A stretch of 64,000 nucleotides of DNA, from contig NC_091253.1 in the NCBI RefSeq assembly GCF_042477335.2, positions 94,192,501-94,256,500 on the forward strand, given 5' to 3'. The position numbers were made by a program, and so were the translations under genes. This DNA is from Ovis canadensis. Taxonomy: Eukaryota > Chordata > Mammalia > Artiodactyla > Bovidae. Shown piece by piece: positions 10,915-22,766 of the stretch (position 1 is the stretch's first letter; each line of letters starts with the position of its first letter). The notes below the pieces were generated by a model. The model was not told the DNA's origin, made no database searches, and saw only the letters and a list, made by a program, of their open reading frames with translations.

Positions 10915-11190
10915 TTAATTATGAATATTTATTAAACATTTACTTATACCAAGCACTTTTCTAGGTATTAGGGATACATTAATAAAAATAACATACAAAA
11001 ATCCCAGCTCTTACGAAGCATGCATTTAATGTGATGAGACAGACAATAAAAACATAAACAAATAAATTATATATTAGAAAATTATAAGTGCTCTGGAGAA
11101 AAGCAAAGCCAGTGGGAGTAGAGGGTGGATAAAGAGTGCCTGCAGAGAAAGGGATAGGATTGTAATTCTCAATAGGATATCAAGGAATAT
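10915..11190 (+). repeat. Ancient interspersed repeat, family not assigned
   Basis: The string TATTTATTAAACATTTACTT ... CCAAGCACTTTTCTAGGTAT ... GACAGACAATAAAAACATAA ... AAGTGCTCTGGAGAAAAGCA follows a common old mammalian repeat pattern. Related pieces lie at about 13508-13800 and 38078-38200. Confidence 0.5.
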
Positions 11191-11299
11191 AGCAGAAAAT
11201 TCTTTATAAGCTTAGAGTAGGAAGGATTTATGAAATAAGACTTAAAAAACCTAAATCAGAAAAGAAATGTTTGATTAATCTGACTACAGTAGAGGAGCA

Positions 11300-11520
11300 A
11301 TGTTTATGCATTAAAAGCACAATAAAATTAAAAAGAAAATGAGAAGATATTTGCAATCCATATACTCACCGCAAGGACTAATATCCAGAATAGAATCAAA
11401 AGAAATTCTACAAATTAATATGAAAAATCTGACCAACTACCAGGAAAAATATTGACAAAGGATATAAATATGCAATTCATAGGAGAAGAAACCCAAATTA
11501 TGACTAAATCTTTGGGGGGG
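11300..11520 (+). mobile_element. Old L1 ORF2 fragment, sense
   Basis: AAAATGAGAAGATATTTGCA, AAGGACTAATATCCAGAATA and CCAACTACCAGG follow the C-terminal part of L1 ORF2 (compare the complement at 18.55-18.70 kb). Many substitutions; no open frame. Confidence 0.55.
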
Positions 11521-11999
11521 AAAGAGCTGAATATCAAGGAAAATGTGAATTCAATTTACAATGATTTTTAATTTAGTACAGTAAGTCCAAACACGTTCCA
11601 TTCCTAAAGCACATTTGTAAGTTCAGTTTGCTTTTAAGTCCAACAAAATTAGCCTAGGAAACAACTAACACAATCAGATGCATTGTTCTATACTGCAATA
11701 GGTTTACAATACTTTTCAGACAAATAATACACTAAATAAACCTCAAAAATAAAAAGAACATTCCTGATCTTACAGTACAGCACCTTGAAAAGCACAGTAG
11801 TACAGTAGTGGAGCTGGCATGCAGGAGGTGGTATCAAGTGAACAGCCAAGAAGAGCTTCTGACTGGAGGAGGGGGTGGAGGTGGGAGACGCTAGAGCTGA
11901 AGGGTCGTCAGCAATGGGAGATGGAGGGTGAGCTGCAATTTCACTCATGCCTCATGTTAACTGCACAGGTTCTGGTTCCTTGCTGGATTCAATTCTGTC
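11521..11999. other. Non-coding stretch, nothing recognised
   Basis: No repeat or gene I can name. The open frames crossing 11688-12217 run into the adjacent BovB and are not credible genes. Confidence 0.4.
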
Positions 12000-12238
12000 T
12001 TCAGTTCAGTTCAGTTCAGTTCAGTCGCTCAGTCGTGTCCAACTCTTCTCGACCCCATGGACTGCAGTACGCCAGGCTTCCCCATCCATCACCAACTCCC
12101 GGAGTTTACCAAACTCATGTCTATGGAGTCAGTGATGCCATCCAACCATCTCATCCTCTGTCATCCCCTTCTCCTCCCGCCTTCAATCTTTCCCAGCATC
12201 AGAGTCTTTTCAAATGAGTCAGCTCTTCGCATCAGGTT
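12000..12238 (-). mobile_element. BovB/Bov-A 3' end, antisense, short
   Basis: Five CAGTT repeats followed by the complement of the BovB 3' end (GTCGCTCAGTCGTGTCCAAC ... AGCTCTTCGCATCAGGTTG). Homology ends at 12238, giving a 5'-truncated copy of about 240 bp. Confidence 0.9.
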
Positions 12239-12269
12239 GAAAACATGATCCAGTGAAGTTTGGGTAGTA

Positions 12270-12670
12270 GCTCTTTTTTTTTTTTCCTCTTTTTATAGAT
12301 GACATAGTAGCCCTGGATTGCATTCTGAATGGCTGATGCAAGCTTCATGTACCAGATCCTGTACCTCAACACCTCACAGTGCCTTTCCAAATAAAGAACA
12401 TTCCCTTGCCATTTCCTGCATTGTGACTCTCCTTGGTTCTTCAGTTTTATCTTCTTCCTCTTGTCTCTCTTTGTCCTTTCTCTGGACTTTCAATTCCTTT
12501 GGGTCTTTGTAAGGAAGCTCCTTGGGTTGCACGGCAAGGAGTTCAAGAATTTGCCCTCTTGGAGACTTAGCTCCAGCTTCTCACTGAGGGTCACTAAATT
12601 GCTGAAGACCTCTTTGGACTCCTCAGTAAATATAAGCCTTTGCCTACAAGTTTTAAGATCTTTGAAGATA
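12270..12670 (-). pseudogene. Tigger-type (pogo/Tc1-mariner) transposase C-terminal remnant
   Basis: Read on the minus strand, this segment encodes pieces like the C-terminal tail of Tigger/TIGD transposases: 'VTLSEKLELSLQEGK', a charged 'KELKVQRKDKERQEEEDKTE', 'EPRRVTMQEMARECSLFGKA' and 'MKLASAIQNAIQGYYVIYKK'. They lie in order but need at least two frame changes. The last piece is followed by an A-rich run on the minus strand (T-run at 12272-12285). The catalytic DDE core and the inverted-repeat ends are not visible here. Recognition is from sequence pattern, so a profile search is needed to settle the family. Confidence 0.55.
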
Positions 12671-12941
12671 AAAAAAGAAAAAAATAATAAAGTGGGAGGA
12701 TGTGAACTGAGGAAACTTGAAATGCCACCCAGCCAAGTTGTTGTCTAATTACTTAAGAAAAAGAAATCCAATTTTTGGATAACCCAGTACCCTTGTTTCC
12801 TAGTTTCCTTCTTGATGCTTAATTAATACTCATTTCAACTCAATACTTACTGATAACCCATCAGAAGTGATGTAATTCAAATTTGTTAAAAATGGTTGCT
12901 CCTTAAAACTGATGTAAAAATGAATCATTCTGTATGTAATG

Positions 12942-13364
12942 GATATGTGATGGGTGGCTGAAATAGCTCAGTTGGGAGAGTGTTAGATCTTGAAGCTCTA
13001 AATGCTCCTGGTTCAATCTCAGATTTCGGCAACTGTTTCTGACCCTTTGGCTTCCCTGATAGCTCAATTGATAAAGAATCTGCCTGCAATATAGGAGACC
13101 CCCTGACCCAGATTCCTTGGTCTGGAAGATCCTCTGAGAAGGGATAGTCTACACACTCCAGTATTCTTGGGCTTCCCTGTGGCTCAGCTGGTAAAGAATC
13201 CGCCTGCAATGTGGGAGACCTGGGTTCAATCCCTGGGTTGGGAAGATTCCCTGGAGAGAGGAAAGGCTACTCACCCCAGTATTCTGGCCTGGAAAAGTCC
13301 ATGGACTGCCATGGGGTCACAAAGAGTCGGACATGACCGAATGAATTTCACTTTCACTTTCACT
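12942..13364 (+). mobile_element. Composite SINE: tRNA-Phe-like head plus two tRNA-Glu SINE units
   Basis: Order: spacer 12942-12956; tRNA-Phe-like sequence 12957-13031; about 18 bp of linker; truncated SINE unit 13050-13168; full SINE unit 13169-13364 with a (CACTTT)n tail. The whole block is bounded by TTCTGTATGTAATG (12928-12941) and TTCTGTATGTGATG (13365-13378), 13 of 14 identical. This suggests that it inserted as one unit. The two-unit part recurs at 47.6, 56.2 and 60.4 kb, but there without the tRNA-Phe part. Confidence 0.7.
12957..13031 (+). pseudogene. tRNA-Phe(GAA)-like pseudogene
   Basis: 75 bases align along their whole length with vertebrate tRNA-Phe. The acceptor strand GCTGAAA pairs with TTTCGGC, with one G-T wobble. 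The A box TAGCTCAGTTGG and the B box GGTTCAATC are both kept, and GAA is in the anticodon loop. That loop is 9 rather than 7 bases long, and the T stem has mismatches at both ends (CCTGG against TCAGA). It should not make a working tRNA. The internal promoter boxes look usable. No 3' CCA is present. Confidence 0.75.
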
Positions 13365-13378
13365 TTCTGTATGTGATG

Positions 13379-14880
13379 TCAAAGCGAGCTTTCAAAAATG
13401 CAGATCGGATCACTACACCCCCATCTGCATTCTGAATTCCAGTTTTAATAACTGATGTGCTCTTCTGCAAACAGAGGATACCCTTGTAATGAATACAGTC
13501 TGCTCCCTCTACATGCTTTATTCAACAAGTATTTATTGAGCACGTACAATGTTATATGAGCACCTAGATTCCAGGCACTGAGGTTTTATGTATGAATAAA
13601 AAATAAAGTTTCTATTTTTATGGAGCTTAAATTTAAGTGAAAGAAATAGACAATAAGCTGAAAAAAATATAACATGTTAATATATCCAGTGTCCTGAAGG
13701 CTTTTTTTTTTTTTAAAGGATCAGGGTACATAGTGATGGAAAAATGATATTTTAGGTATTTTGGTTAAAAAGAGTTTTTCAGATAAGAAATTTGAGTGAA
13801 GACTCAAGGGAAATAACAAGTAAGTCATGGTTATCAAAAAAATGTGTACTCTATATTTGTTAACAACAGAATTAAAACAGAAGATTATGATAGTTTAAGG
13901 TCTAATATATGGGGAGGGGGAAGATTCTATCCACTAAATGAGAATAATGTTTCAAATAGATTATATCAAAAAATATGTTTCTTTGAGGTGAAGAAAATGA
14001 TGTGATTTTTTTTTTAAAATTCTGCACACTCTCTTGCTAGTTGCATTATCAGTTCTGTAAACCTTGAACCACAGAAACATTTAACTTCTGAAATTCAATA
14101 TGGTACATTTTATTCTCATAAAAAATTCTGTTATAGAAAATGAAAGTGTCTGATACTTGATTGAAGGCATCCATATGATTCACCCATTTTTACCTAAGCT
14201 AGCTCTTAGATTTCTCTCTGCTCCATGTATTATCATTTCTCATAGTCCTTTCCTCAGATTAAGACACTGAAAGCAGGATTACCAAGGTGCCTGTGGACAC
14301 TTGAAAAACTCTTTAAAAAACTCTTTTTAAGAGTTTTCCAACTATGAATTGAGGGGAAAAATGTGATAAATGTACCTGAACTTTCCTGGGGACATTTAAA
14401 AAGCCAGCGGTAATTTGAGAGTTTGTTGTCACAATTTTCCAGGTGGCCCAACCAGCCTTTCCAATAACTCCACTTTCTCAGGGGCTGAGCACAGGCTGAA
14501 CTAACCACAAGTGTGACCCCCACTCTAGGCACCGGGAGCTCTCTCTCAGCCTCCTACCCAACCACCTAAACACAGAGTCCACTCTGAAAGCCCCTGTCTT
14601 CTGAGTTTCTAAAATGTACTAGATGTACTAACACCAAGCATAACTCATCCCGTGAACTCTCCTGGTGGGACATGGGGGCAACTGAAGGAGAACTGATACC
14701 AGTACAGTCGTATCTGGTATGAAAAGTACGCTTAAAAAACAAAGCACAGGAGGAATTTTTAAAGGCATCCCGATTACATATTAAACATGTAAAATAGCCA
14801 CAGAATACTGGGGAAATAAAATGGCAGATTTTACCATTTGGAGATTCATTCATTTTTAAAATTCATTCATTCACTTATTA
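13379..14880. other. Non-coding stretch with an ancient repeat at 13508-13800
   Basis: 13508-13800 carries the TTCAACAAGTATTTATTGAG ... CCAGGCACTGAGG ... GACAATAAGCTG pattern of the same old repeat family as at 10.9 kb. A perfect 9-bp-arm hairpin lies at 14317-14337. No coding sequence supported. Confidence 0.45.
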
Positions 14881-17634
14881 TGCATTCAACAAACACTTCA
14901 TGAACATTTACTGTCCATCAGTTTTATAAGAGTGCCAAGAATTAAATGGTCGTTTCATAAGATAATCACTTGTCCTTGAAGAGCTAGTAGGTCACATAAA
15001 TATATGAATTATTACAATACAATTTGGTGAGTGCTTTGTTATAGGTTTATGAAGTCAACTCAGACTGTGGAGAGTGAGGCCCAAAGCCCACTCTGTGCTG
15101 GGGAGAAGAGAATGTCGAAGAAAGCTGCCCAGAAACATTTTTTTTCTTTGAATTTGAATAATCATTCTAGTAATTTAGTGTATCAAAACCTAGAATATTT
15201 CTTCACCATAAATGGTGCATAGATTAACAATTTCCTATTATTTGCACATGCATATATGCCTTTTCTTTACCTTTGTCATCAGTTACACCAAAATGATGGT
15301 GGTCACTTTTCCAGCCATTCCCAGAAATGCTTACCTCCTCCTCCCCTCTCTTGGTCAGTGGTTTTTCCAGAAATAGATGATGACATGATCTCAACTGTTA
15401 ACCATACATGAGACTATGGGGCCATTCCTGGAAATCCTGCATTCAGGGGCTAACATGTGATCTGAAGCCTTAACAGGCAAAGATTCCACTTGTTCCGCTT
15501 GTACCTCTCAAAATTATCTTTCAAAGCAGAGGCATTCGTCTCTGGAGAGAACCTGACCATTCTTGTACGATGGAGAAACATTTCAGCTAGTTTATAGGGT
15601 ACAGTTGCTTTCTGCAGTGATTTCCTTTTGAAGAGCAGATGAGCGTCAGTAAAGGCTCATTCACGCTGAACTTTCAGTAATCGACTCATAAGGAACTTTA
15701 ATGTAATTTGTTTTTACATAATGCAGGCTCATAAAATGCATCGCTTTTCTTACTCAATTCATAGTTGGAAGATTTATCATTAGGAGGTTTTATTGAAGGC
15801 CAGACCCTTCAAAAAAATATGAACAGTTTCTTTCTCATTCCAGCAAAATCCTCCTGTTAAAGAAGTGAAAGAAGTGATGTGCTTCAAACACCCTAGTAAT
15901 GGTACAGTAAATTACATTTTCTCATTTGGAACATTGTAATAGATTTCTCTACAGAGTGATTTATCATGCAATAATTAGGAACCCAAGGGAATTAGATGAC
16001 CATTTTAAATTTTATCAGCTTGTTTCAATAAACTGTTAATGTGACCCTAATGTTTGGGAAGCACTTTAATATAATCAGATTTTGGTTGTTCAATCTACAG
16101 ACATTAATGGCCACCTCATTAATCATTGCATTCTCGCTGAGACCTTGGAGGCTGAACTAAGTTCAGTGGACCAATTCTTACAATAATAAAAACAGGCAAT
16201 TTTTGACAGGGAAATAGTCTCACTTTAGCTACAAAATGCATTTTGTTGTTTCTGAGGGACTGACTGGGGTGACTGGAAGCTCTAAAAGCCTACAAAACAA
16301 CAATTAAAAACCCTTTAGGTTTAATTCCCGAATTGATCAATTAAATCAAGATCTCATATAATTATTATCTGTAATGATTTCCTATTATTTTAAAAGTATC
16401 AAACTGTACAGCAAGACCTAAAATAGGCCAGACAACAAATACTTAATAAATGCCTGTCTCCCAAACCTGAGTAGCATCTGATGGCTTGTACAAATACTGT
16501 AGTGGTGAAACATTCCTTCAATTTTTAAAACCCTGTAGTTAATTCCTCAGTGGTCTTTCAGGAGGGAAATGAAAAAGGTACTACAGGTAATTTATAAGAT
16601 TTCAGGAAATTGTGTGTAAATGTAGGGGTCAATTTTAGTGCTCTTGAGTTTTTTTATTGTGATAATAGACACTCTCTCAGTCTCTCAAATGTCTATAGAA
16701 CTAAAACAAGAATTATTTTAAAACCACAATATCACTATAGTTTTCTGCTTCAGTTACTATTATAAAACACCTTGGTATTATATGTCATGACTGGAAAAAA
16801 GGACTTAGTACCATCTGTTTCTAAAATTATGGTTTTGTTTTATTAATTTTTCTTGTTAAACTTAATAGAATATGATCTTATTGGAAACAGTTTATAAAGC
16901 TATATAGTTAGCTGAAAACAGAAATATCAGATGTTTTTAAGTCAGGTTAAAATGCCCTGTGTTTTACAAGAATTTCATTTTTGGTTTCAAGGAAATCTCA
17001 TCATTAAGTGTGTGGTTTGTACTCTGGGTTTTATATTACCCACAAAGATTAAACTACAGAAAACAGTCTTAAAAAATCAAATATAAAAATTCATAAAAAT
17101 GAAACCAAATGTATCTACTCAAAGCAGAAAATTTTTTGAAATGTAATGTGGCTTAATCACTGTTCATATTTTTTTTAGTTCTCAACTTTTTCTTTACTTA
17201 AAAATACATCATTTTGAGTAAAGATTCTTGAGTAGATAAGTTTAACTTTATTCTACTGTACAGAGGAATAAGCCCTCTGAAAATGTCTAGTACGATATGC
17301 CTTCTCAAGGTAATTATGAATTTCATAGTATAATTTCATTGTACCTTGAGTCATCAAATTCTTGTTAAGTATCTTATATCTTATGGGTGCTATGTCTCTT
17401 AGACTCTGAATTCTGAAATTTTATGTGTTAGGTTAAGTGCATGTTTTGATGTTGTAAAGAAATGATGTCTATTATACTTTGCTTAGCATTCACCAGGCAC
17501 TCAATTATTTCATGCATGTTAAATGGATACATTACTAGAATAACAAATAATAATCCTGCTTGTTAACAGTAACAAATAACATTTTAGAAACTGTGAACTA
17601 TGTAATTCTCGATATAACAAAAGCCCTTCATTGG
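14881..17634. other. Repeat-poor non-coding stretch
   Basis: Apart from a diverged ancient repeat at 14881-15050, almost no recent mobile element is visible for 2.6 kb, unlike its surroundings. 15950-16460 is rich in ATTAAT/TAATTA-type words and could be a conserved non-coding element (inference). The longest open frame is 63 codons and unconvincing. Confidence 0.45.
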
Positions 17635-17971
17635 AGGACTCCCTGTTTTCTTTTTTTTTTTTTTTAATTTTAGTTTTTTATTTTTTAAATTTTAAAATCT
17701 TTAATTCTTACATGCATTCCCAAACATGAACCCCCCTCCCACCTCCCTCCCCACAACAACTCTCCGGGTCATCCCCATGCACCAGCCCCAAGCATGCTGC
17801 ATCCTGCGTCAGACATAGACTGGCGATTCAATTCACATGATAGTATACATGTTAGAATGTCATTCTCCCAAATCATCCCACCCTCTCCCTCTCCCTCTGA
17901 GTCCAAAAGTCCGTTATACACATCTGTGTCTCTTTCCCTGTCTTGCATACAGGGTCGTCATTGCCATCTTC

Positions 17972-19940
17972 CTAAATTCCATATATATGTGTTAGTATAC
18001 TGTATTGGTGTTTTTCTTTCTGGCTTACTTCACTCTGTATAATCGGCTCCAGTTTCATCCATCTCATCAGAACTGATTCAAATGAATTCTTTTTAACGGC
18101 TGAGTAATACTCCATTGTGTATATGTACCACAGCTTTCTTATCCATTCATCTGCTGATGGACATCTAGGTTGTTTCCATGTCCTGGCTATTATAAACAGT
18201 GCTGCGATGAACATTGGGGTACATGTGTCTCTTTCAATTCTGGTTTCCTCGGTGTGTATGCCCAGCAGTGGGATTGCTGGGTCATAAGGTAGTTCTATTT
18301 GCAATTTTTTAAGGAATCTCCACACCGTTCTCCATAGTGGCTGTACTAGTTTGCATTCCCACCAACAGTGTAGGAGGGTTCCCTTTTCTCCACACCCTCT
18401 CCAGCATTTATTGCTTGCAGATTTTTGGATCGCAGCCATTCTGACTGGTGTGAAGTGGTACCTCATTGTGGTTTTGATTTGCATTTCTCTAATAATGAGT
18501 GATGTTGGGCATCTTTTCATGTGTTTGTTAGCCATCCGTATGTCTTCTTTGGAGAAATGTCTATTTAGTTCTTTGGCCCATTTTTTGATTGGGTCGTTTA
18601 TTTTTCTGGAATTGAGCTGCATAAGTTGCTTGTATATTTTTGAGATTAGTTGTTTGTCAGTTGCTTCATTTGCTATTATTTTCTCCCATTCAGAAGGCTG
18701 TCTTTTCACCTTGCTTATAGTTTCCTTTGTTGTGCAGAAGCTGTTAATTTTAATTAGATCCCATTTGTTTATTTTTGCTTTTATTTCCAGAATTCTGGGA
18801 GGTGGATCATAGAGGATCCTTCTGTGATTTATGTCTGAGAGTGTTTTGCCTATGTTCTCCTCTAGGAGTTTTATAGTTTCTGATCTTACATTTAGATCTT
18901 TAATCCATTTTGAGTTTATTTTTGTGTGCGGTGTAAGAAAGTGATCTAGTTTCATTCTTTTACAAGTGGTTGACCAGTTTTCCCAGCACCACTTGTTAAA
19001 GAGATTGTCTTTACTCCATTGTATATTCTTGCCTCCTTTGTCAAAGATAAGGTGTCCATATGTGTGTGGATTTATCTCTGGGCTTTCTATTTTGTTCCAT
19101 TGATCTATATGTCTGTCTTTGTGCCAGTACCATACTGTCTTGATGACTGTGGCTTTGTAGTAGAGCCTGAAGTCAGGCAAGTTGATTCCTCCAGTTCCAT
19201 TCTTCTTTCTCAAGATTGCTTTGGCTATTCGAGGTTTTTTGTATTTCCATACAAATCTTGAAATTATTTGTTCTAGTTCTGTGAAAAATGTGGCTGGTAG
19301 CTTGATAGGGATTGCATTGAATTTGTAAATTGCTTTGGGTAGTATACTCATTTTCACTATATTGATTCTTCCGATCCATGAACATGGTATATTTCTCCAT
19401 CTATTAGTGTCCTCTTTGATTTCTTTCATCAGTGTTTTATAGTTTTCTATATACAGGTCTTTAGTTTCTTTAGGTAGATATATTCCTAAGTATTTTATTC
19501 TTTTCGTTGCAATGGTGAATGGAATTGTTTCCTTAATTTCTTTTTCTACTTTCTCATTATTCGTGTATAGGAATGCAAGGGATTTCTGTGTGTTGATTTT
19601 ATATCCTGCAACTTTACTATATTCATTGATTAGCTCTAGTAATTTTCTGGTGGAGTCTTTAGGGTTTTCCATGTAGAGGATCATGTCATCTGCAAACAGT
19701 GAGAGTTTTACTTCTTCTTTTCCAATTTGGATTCCTTTTATTTCTTTTTCTGCTCTGATTGCTGTGGCCAAAACTTCCAGAACTATGTTGAATAGTAGCG
19801 GTGAAAGTGGACACCCTTGTCTTGTTCCTGACTTTAGGGGAAATGCTTTCAGTTTTTCACCATTGAGGATAATGTTTGCTGTGGGTTTGTCATAGATAGC
19901 TTTTATTATGTTGAGGTATGTTCCTTCTATTCCTGCTCTG
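17972..19940 (-). pseudogene. L1 ORF2p C-terminal part: RT palm and Cys-rich domain
   Basis: This is the continuation of ORF2 in the other frame. The first Met is at 19771, but homology reaches back to the frameshift. It contains RT motif C '[12 protein letters not shown]' with both catalytic aspartates, the thumb/connection region, and the C-terminal Cys-rich knuckle '[18 protein letters not shown]'. The end 'ILTHIYGI' is the normal ORF2 terminus. Together with the N-terminal part the length is about 1,270 residues, normal for L1. Only one frame break is needed to explain the two pieces. The sequence as given cannot make a complete ORF2p. Confidence 0.9.
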
Positions 19941-21788
19941 GAGAGTTTTTATCATAAATGGATGTTGAATTTTGTCAAAGGCCTTCTCTGCATCTATTGA
20001 GATAATCATATGGTTTTTATTTTTCAATTTGTTAATGTGGTGAATTACATTGATTGATTTGCGGATATTGAAGAATCCTTGCATCCCTGGGATAAAGCCC
20101 ACTTGGTCATGGTGTATGATCTTTTTAATGTGTTGTTGGATTCTGATTGCTAGAATTTTGTTGAGGATTTTTGCATCTATGTTCATCAGAGATACTGGCC
20201 TGTAGTTTTCCTTTTTTGTGACATCTTTGTCAGGTTTTGGTATTAGGGTGATGGTGGCCTCATAGAATGAGTTTGGAAGTTTACCTTCCTCTGCAATTTT
20301 CTGGAAGAGTTTGAGGAGGATAGGTGTTAGCTCTTCTCGAAATTTTTGGTAGAATTCAGCTGTGAAGCCATCTGGACCTGGGCTTTTGTTTGCTGGAAGA
20401 TTTCTGATTACAGTATCAATTTCCGTGCTTGTGATGGGTCTGTTAAGATTTTCTATTTCTTCCTGGTTCAGTTTTGGAAAATTGTACTTTTCTAAGAATT
20501 TGTCCATTTCTTCCACGTTGTCCATTTTATTGGCATACAACTGCTGATAGTAGTCTCTTATGATCCTTTGTATTTCTGTGTTGTCTGTTGTGATCTCTCC
20601 ATTTTCATTTCTAATTTTATTGATTTGATTTTTCTCTCTTTGCTTCTTGATGAGTCTGGCTAATGGTTTGTCAATTTTATTTATCCTTTCAAAGAACCAG
20701 CTTTTGGCTTTGTTGATTTTTGCTATGGTCTCTTTTGTTTCTTTTGCATTTATTTCTGCCCTAATTTTTAAGATTTCTTTCCTTCTACTAACTCTGGGGT
20801 TCTCCAACTCTTCCTTTTCTAGTTGCTTTAGTTGTAGAGTTAGGTTATTTATTTGACTTTTTTCTTGTTTCTTGAGGTATGCCTGTATTGCTATGAACTT
20901 TCCTCTTAGCACTGCTTTTATAGTGTCCCACAGGTTTTGGGTTGTTGTGTTTTCATTTTCATTAGTTTCTATGCATATTTTGATTTCTTTTTTGATTTCT
21001 TCTGTGATTTGTTGGTTATTCAGAAGTGTGTTGTTCAACCTCCATATGTTGGCATTTTTAATAGTTTTTCTCCTGTAATTGAGATCTAATCTTAATGCAT
21101 TATGGTCAGAAAAGATGCTTGGAATGATTTCGATTTTCTTGAATTTATCAAGTTTAGATTTATGGCCCAGGATGTGATCTATCCTGGAGAAGGTTCCATG
21201 AGCACTTGAAAAAAAGGTGAAATTCGTTGTTTTGGGGTGAAATGTCCTATAGATATCAATTAGGTCTAACTGATCTAATGTATCATTTAAAGTTTGCATT
21301 TCTTTGTTAATTTTCTGTTTAGTTGATCTGTCCATAGGTGTGAGTGGGGTATTAAAGTCTCCCACTATTATTGTGTTATTGTTGATTTCCCCTTTCATAC
21401 TTGTTAGCATTTGTCTTACATATTGTGGTGCTCCTATATTGGGTGCATATATATTTATAATTGTTATATCTTCTTCTTGGATTGTTCCTTTGATCATTAT
21501 GTAGTGGCCTTCTTTGTCTCTTTTCACAGCCTTTGTTTTAAAGTCTATTTTATCGGATATGAGTATTGCCACTCCTGCTTTCTTTTGGTCTCTATTCGCG
21601 TGGTATATCTTTTTCCAGCCCTTCACTTTCAGTCTGTATGTGTCCCTTGTTTTGAGGTGGGTCTCTTGTAAGCAGCATATAGAGGGGTCTTGTTTTTGTA
21701 TCCATTCGGCCAGTCTTTGTCTTTTGGTTGGGGCGTTCAACCCATTTACGTTTAAGGTAATTATTGGTAAGTATGATCCCGTTGCCAT
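19890..21788 (-). pseudogene. L1 ORF2p N-terminal part: endonuclease and RT start, ends at a frameshift
   Basis: ORF2p nicks target DNA and copies L1 RNA at the nick. The APE-type endonuclease keeps its landmarks: 'TLNVNGLNA' (Asn), 'CLQETH' (Glu), '[10 protein letters not shown]' (Asp, Asn) and '[10 protein letters not shown]' (Asp, His). The RT follows with '[19 protein letters not shown]' and '[15 protein letters not shown]', the latter carrying the first catalytic Asp. After about residue 610 the frame is lost at roughly 19935-19945, apparently by a 2-nt deletion near CTCCAGAGCAGG. The product would end 632 residues from the start after a short out-of-frame tail. Confidence 0.9.
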
Positions 21789-21839
21789 TTACTTTATTGT
21801 TTTGGGTTCGGGTTTATACACCCTTTTCGTGTTTCCTGT

Positions 21840-22766
21840 CTAGAGGATATCCTTTAGAATTTGTTGGAGAGCTGGTTTGGTGGTGCTGAATTCTCTCAGC
21901 TTTTGCTTGTCTGTAAAGCTTTTGATTTCTCCTTCGTATTTGAATGAGATCCTTGCTGGGTACAGTAATCTGGGCTGTAGGTTATTGTCTTTCATCACTT
22001 TAAGTATGTCTTGCCATTCCCTCCTGGCCTGAAGAGTTTCTATTGACAGATCAGCTGTTATCCTTATGGGAATCCCCTTGTGTGTTATTTGTTGTTTTTC
22101 CCTTGCTGCTTTTAATATTTGTTCTTTGTGTTTGATCTTTGTTAATTTGATTAATATGTGTCTTGGGGTGTTTTGCCTTGGGTTTATCCTATTTGGGACT
22201 CTCTGTGTTTCTTGGACTTGGGTGATTATTTCCTTCCCCATTTTAGGGAAGTTTTCAACTATTATCTCCTCAAGGATTTTCTCATGGTCTTTCTTTCTGT
22301 CTTCTTCTTCTGGGACTCCTATAATTCGAATGTTGGAGCGTTTCATATTGTCCTGGAGGTCTCTGAGATTGTCCTCGTTTCTTTTAATTCGTTTTTCTTG
22401 TTTCCTCTCTGATTCATTTATTTCTACCATTCTATCTTCTATTTCACTAATCCTATCTTCTGCCTCCGTTATTCTACTATTTGTTGCCTCCAGAGAGTTT
22501 CTGATCTCATTTATTGTGTTATTCATTATATTTTGACTCTTTTTTATTTCTTCTAGGTCCTTGTTAAACCTTTCTTGCATCTTCTCAATCCTTGTCTCTA
22601 GGCTATTTATCTGTGTTTCCATTTTAATTTCAAGATTTTGGATCATTTTCACTATCAATATTCGGAATTCCTTCTCCGGTAGATTCCCTACTTCTTCCTC
22701 TTTTGTTTGGTTTGGTGGGCAACTTTCCTGTTCCTTTACCTGCTGAGTATTCCTCTGTCTCTTCAT
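21840..22766 (-). CDS. L1 ORF1p (RNA-binding chaperone), 308 aa, intact frame
   Basis: ORF1p coats L1 RNA as a trimer in the ribonucleoprotein that carries out retrotransposition. The first ~45 residues are polar and presumably disordered. Residues about 45-150 form a long coiled coil with heptad-like Ile/Leu spacing ('ILIVKMIQNLEIKMETQINS'). Then comes the RRM-like domain beginning 'RIIGVPEEEDRKKDHEKILE', and a C-terminal domain with 'LQARREWQDILKVMKDNN' and 'RISFKYEGEIKSF'. The start at 22766 has A at -3. A second open frame, 22848-22630, overlaps the start. Length is close to the family's usual 300-340 residues. ORF2 begins 51 bp downstream. Confidence 0.9.
   Translation of the reverse strand: MKRQRNTQQVKEQESCPPNQTKEEEVGNLPEKEFRILIVKMIQNLEIKMETQINSLETRIEKMQERFNKDLEEIKKSQNIMNNTINEIRNSLEATNSRITEAEDRISEIEDRMVEINESERKQEKRIKRNEDNLRDLQDNMKRSNIRIIGVPEEEDRKKDHEKILEEIIVENFPKMGKEIITQVQETQRVPNRINPRQNTPRHILIKLTKIKHKEQILKAAREKQQITHKGIPIRITADLSIETLQARREWQDILKVMKDNNLQPRLLYPARISFKYEGEIKSFTDKQKLREFSTTKPALQQILKDIL

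Noticed and set aside
18351-18812. Plus-strand open frames inside the full-length L1 (also 22066-22536, 24419-25042, 24976-25575)
   Set aside because: They are antisense to well-recognised L1 ORF1, ORF2 or 5' UTR and have no independent support.
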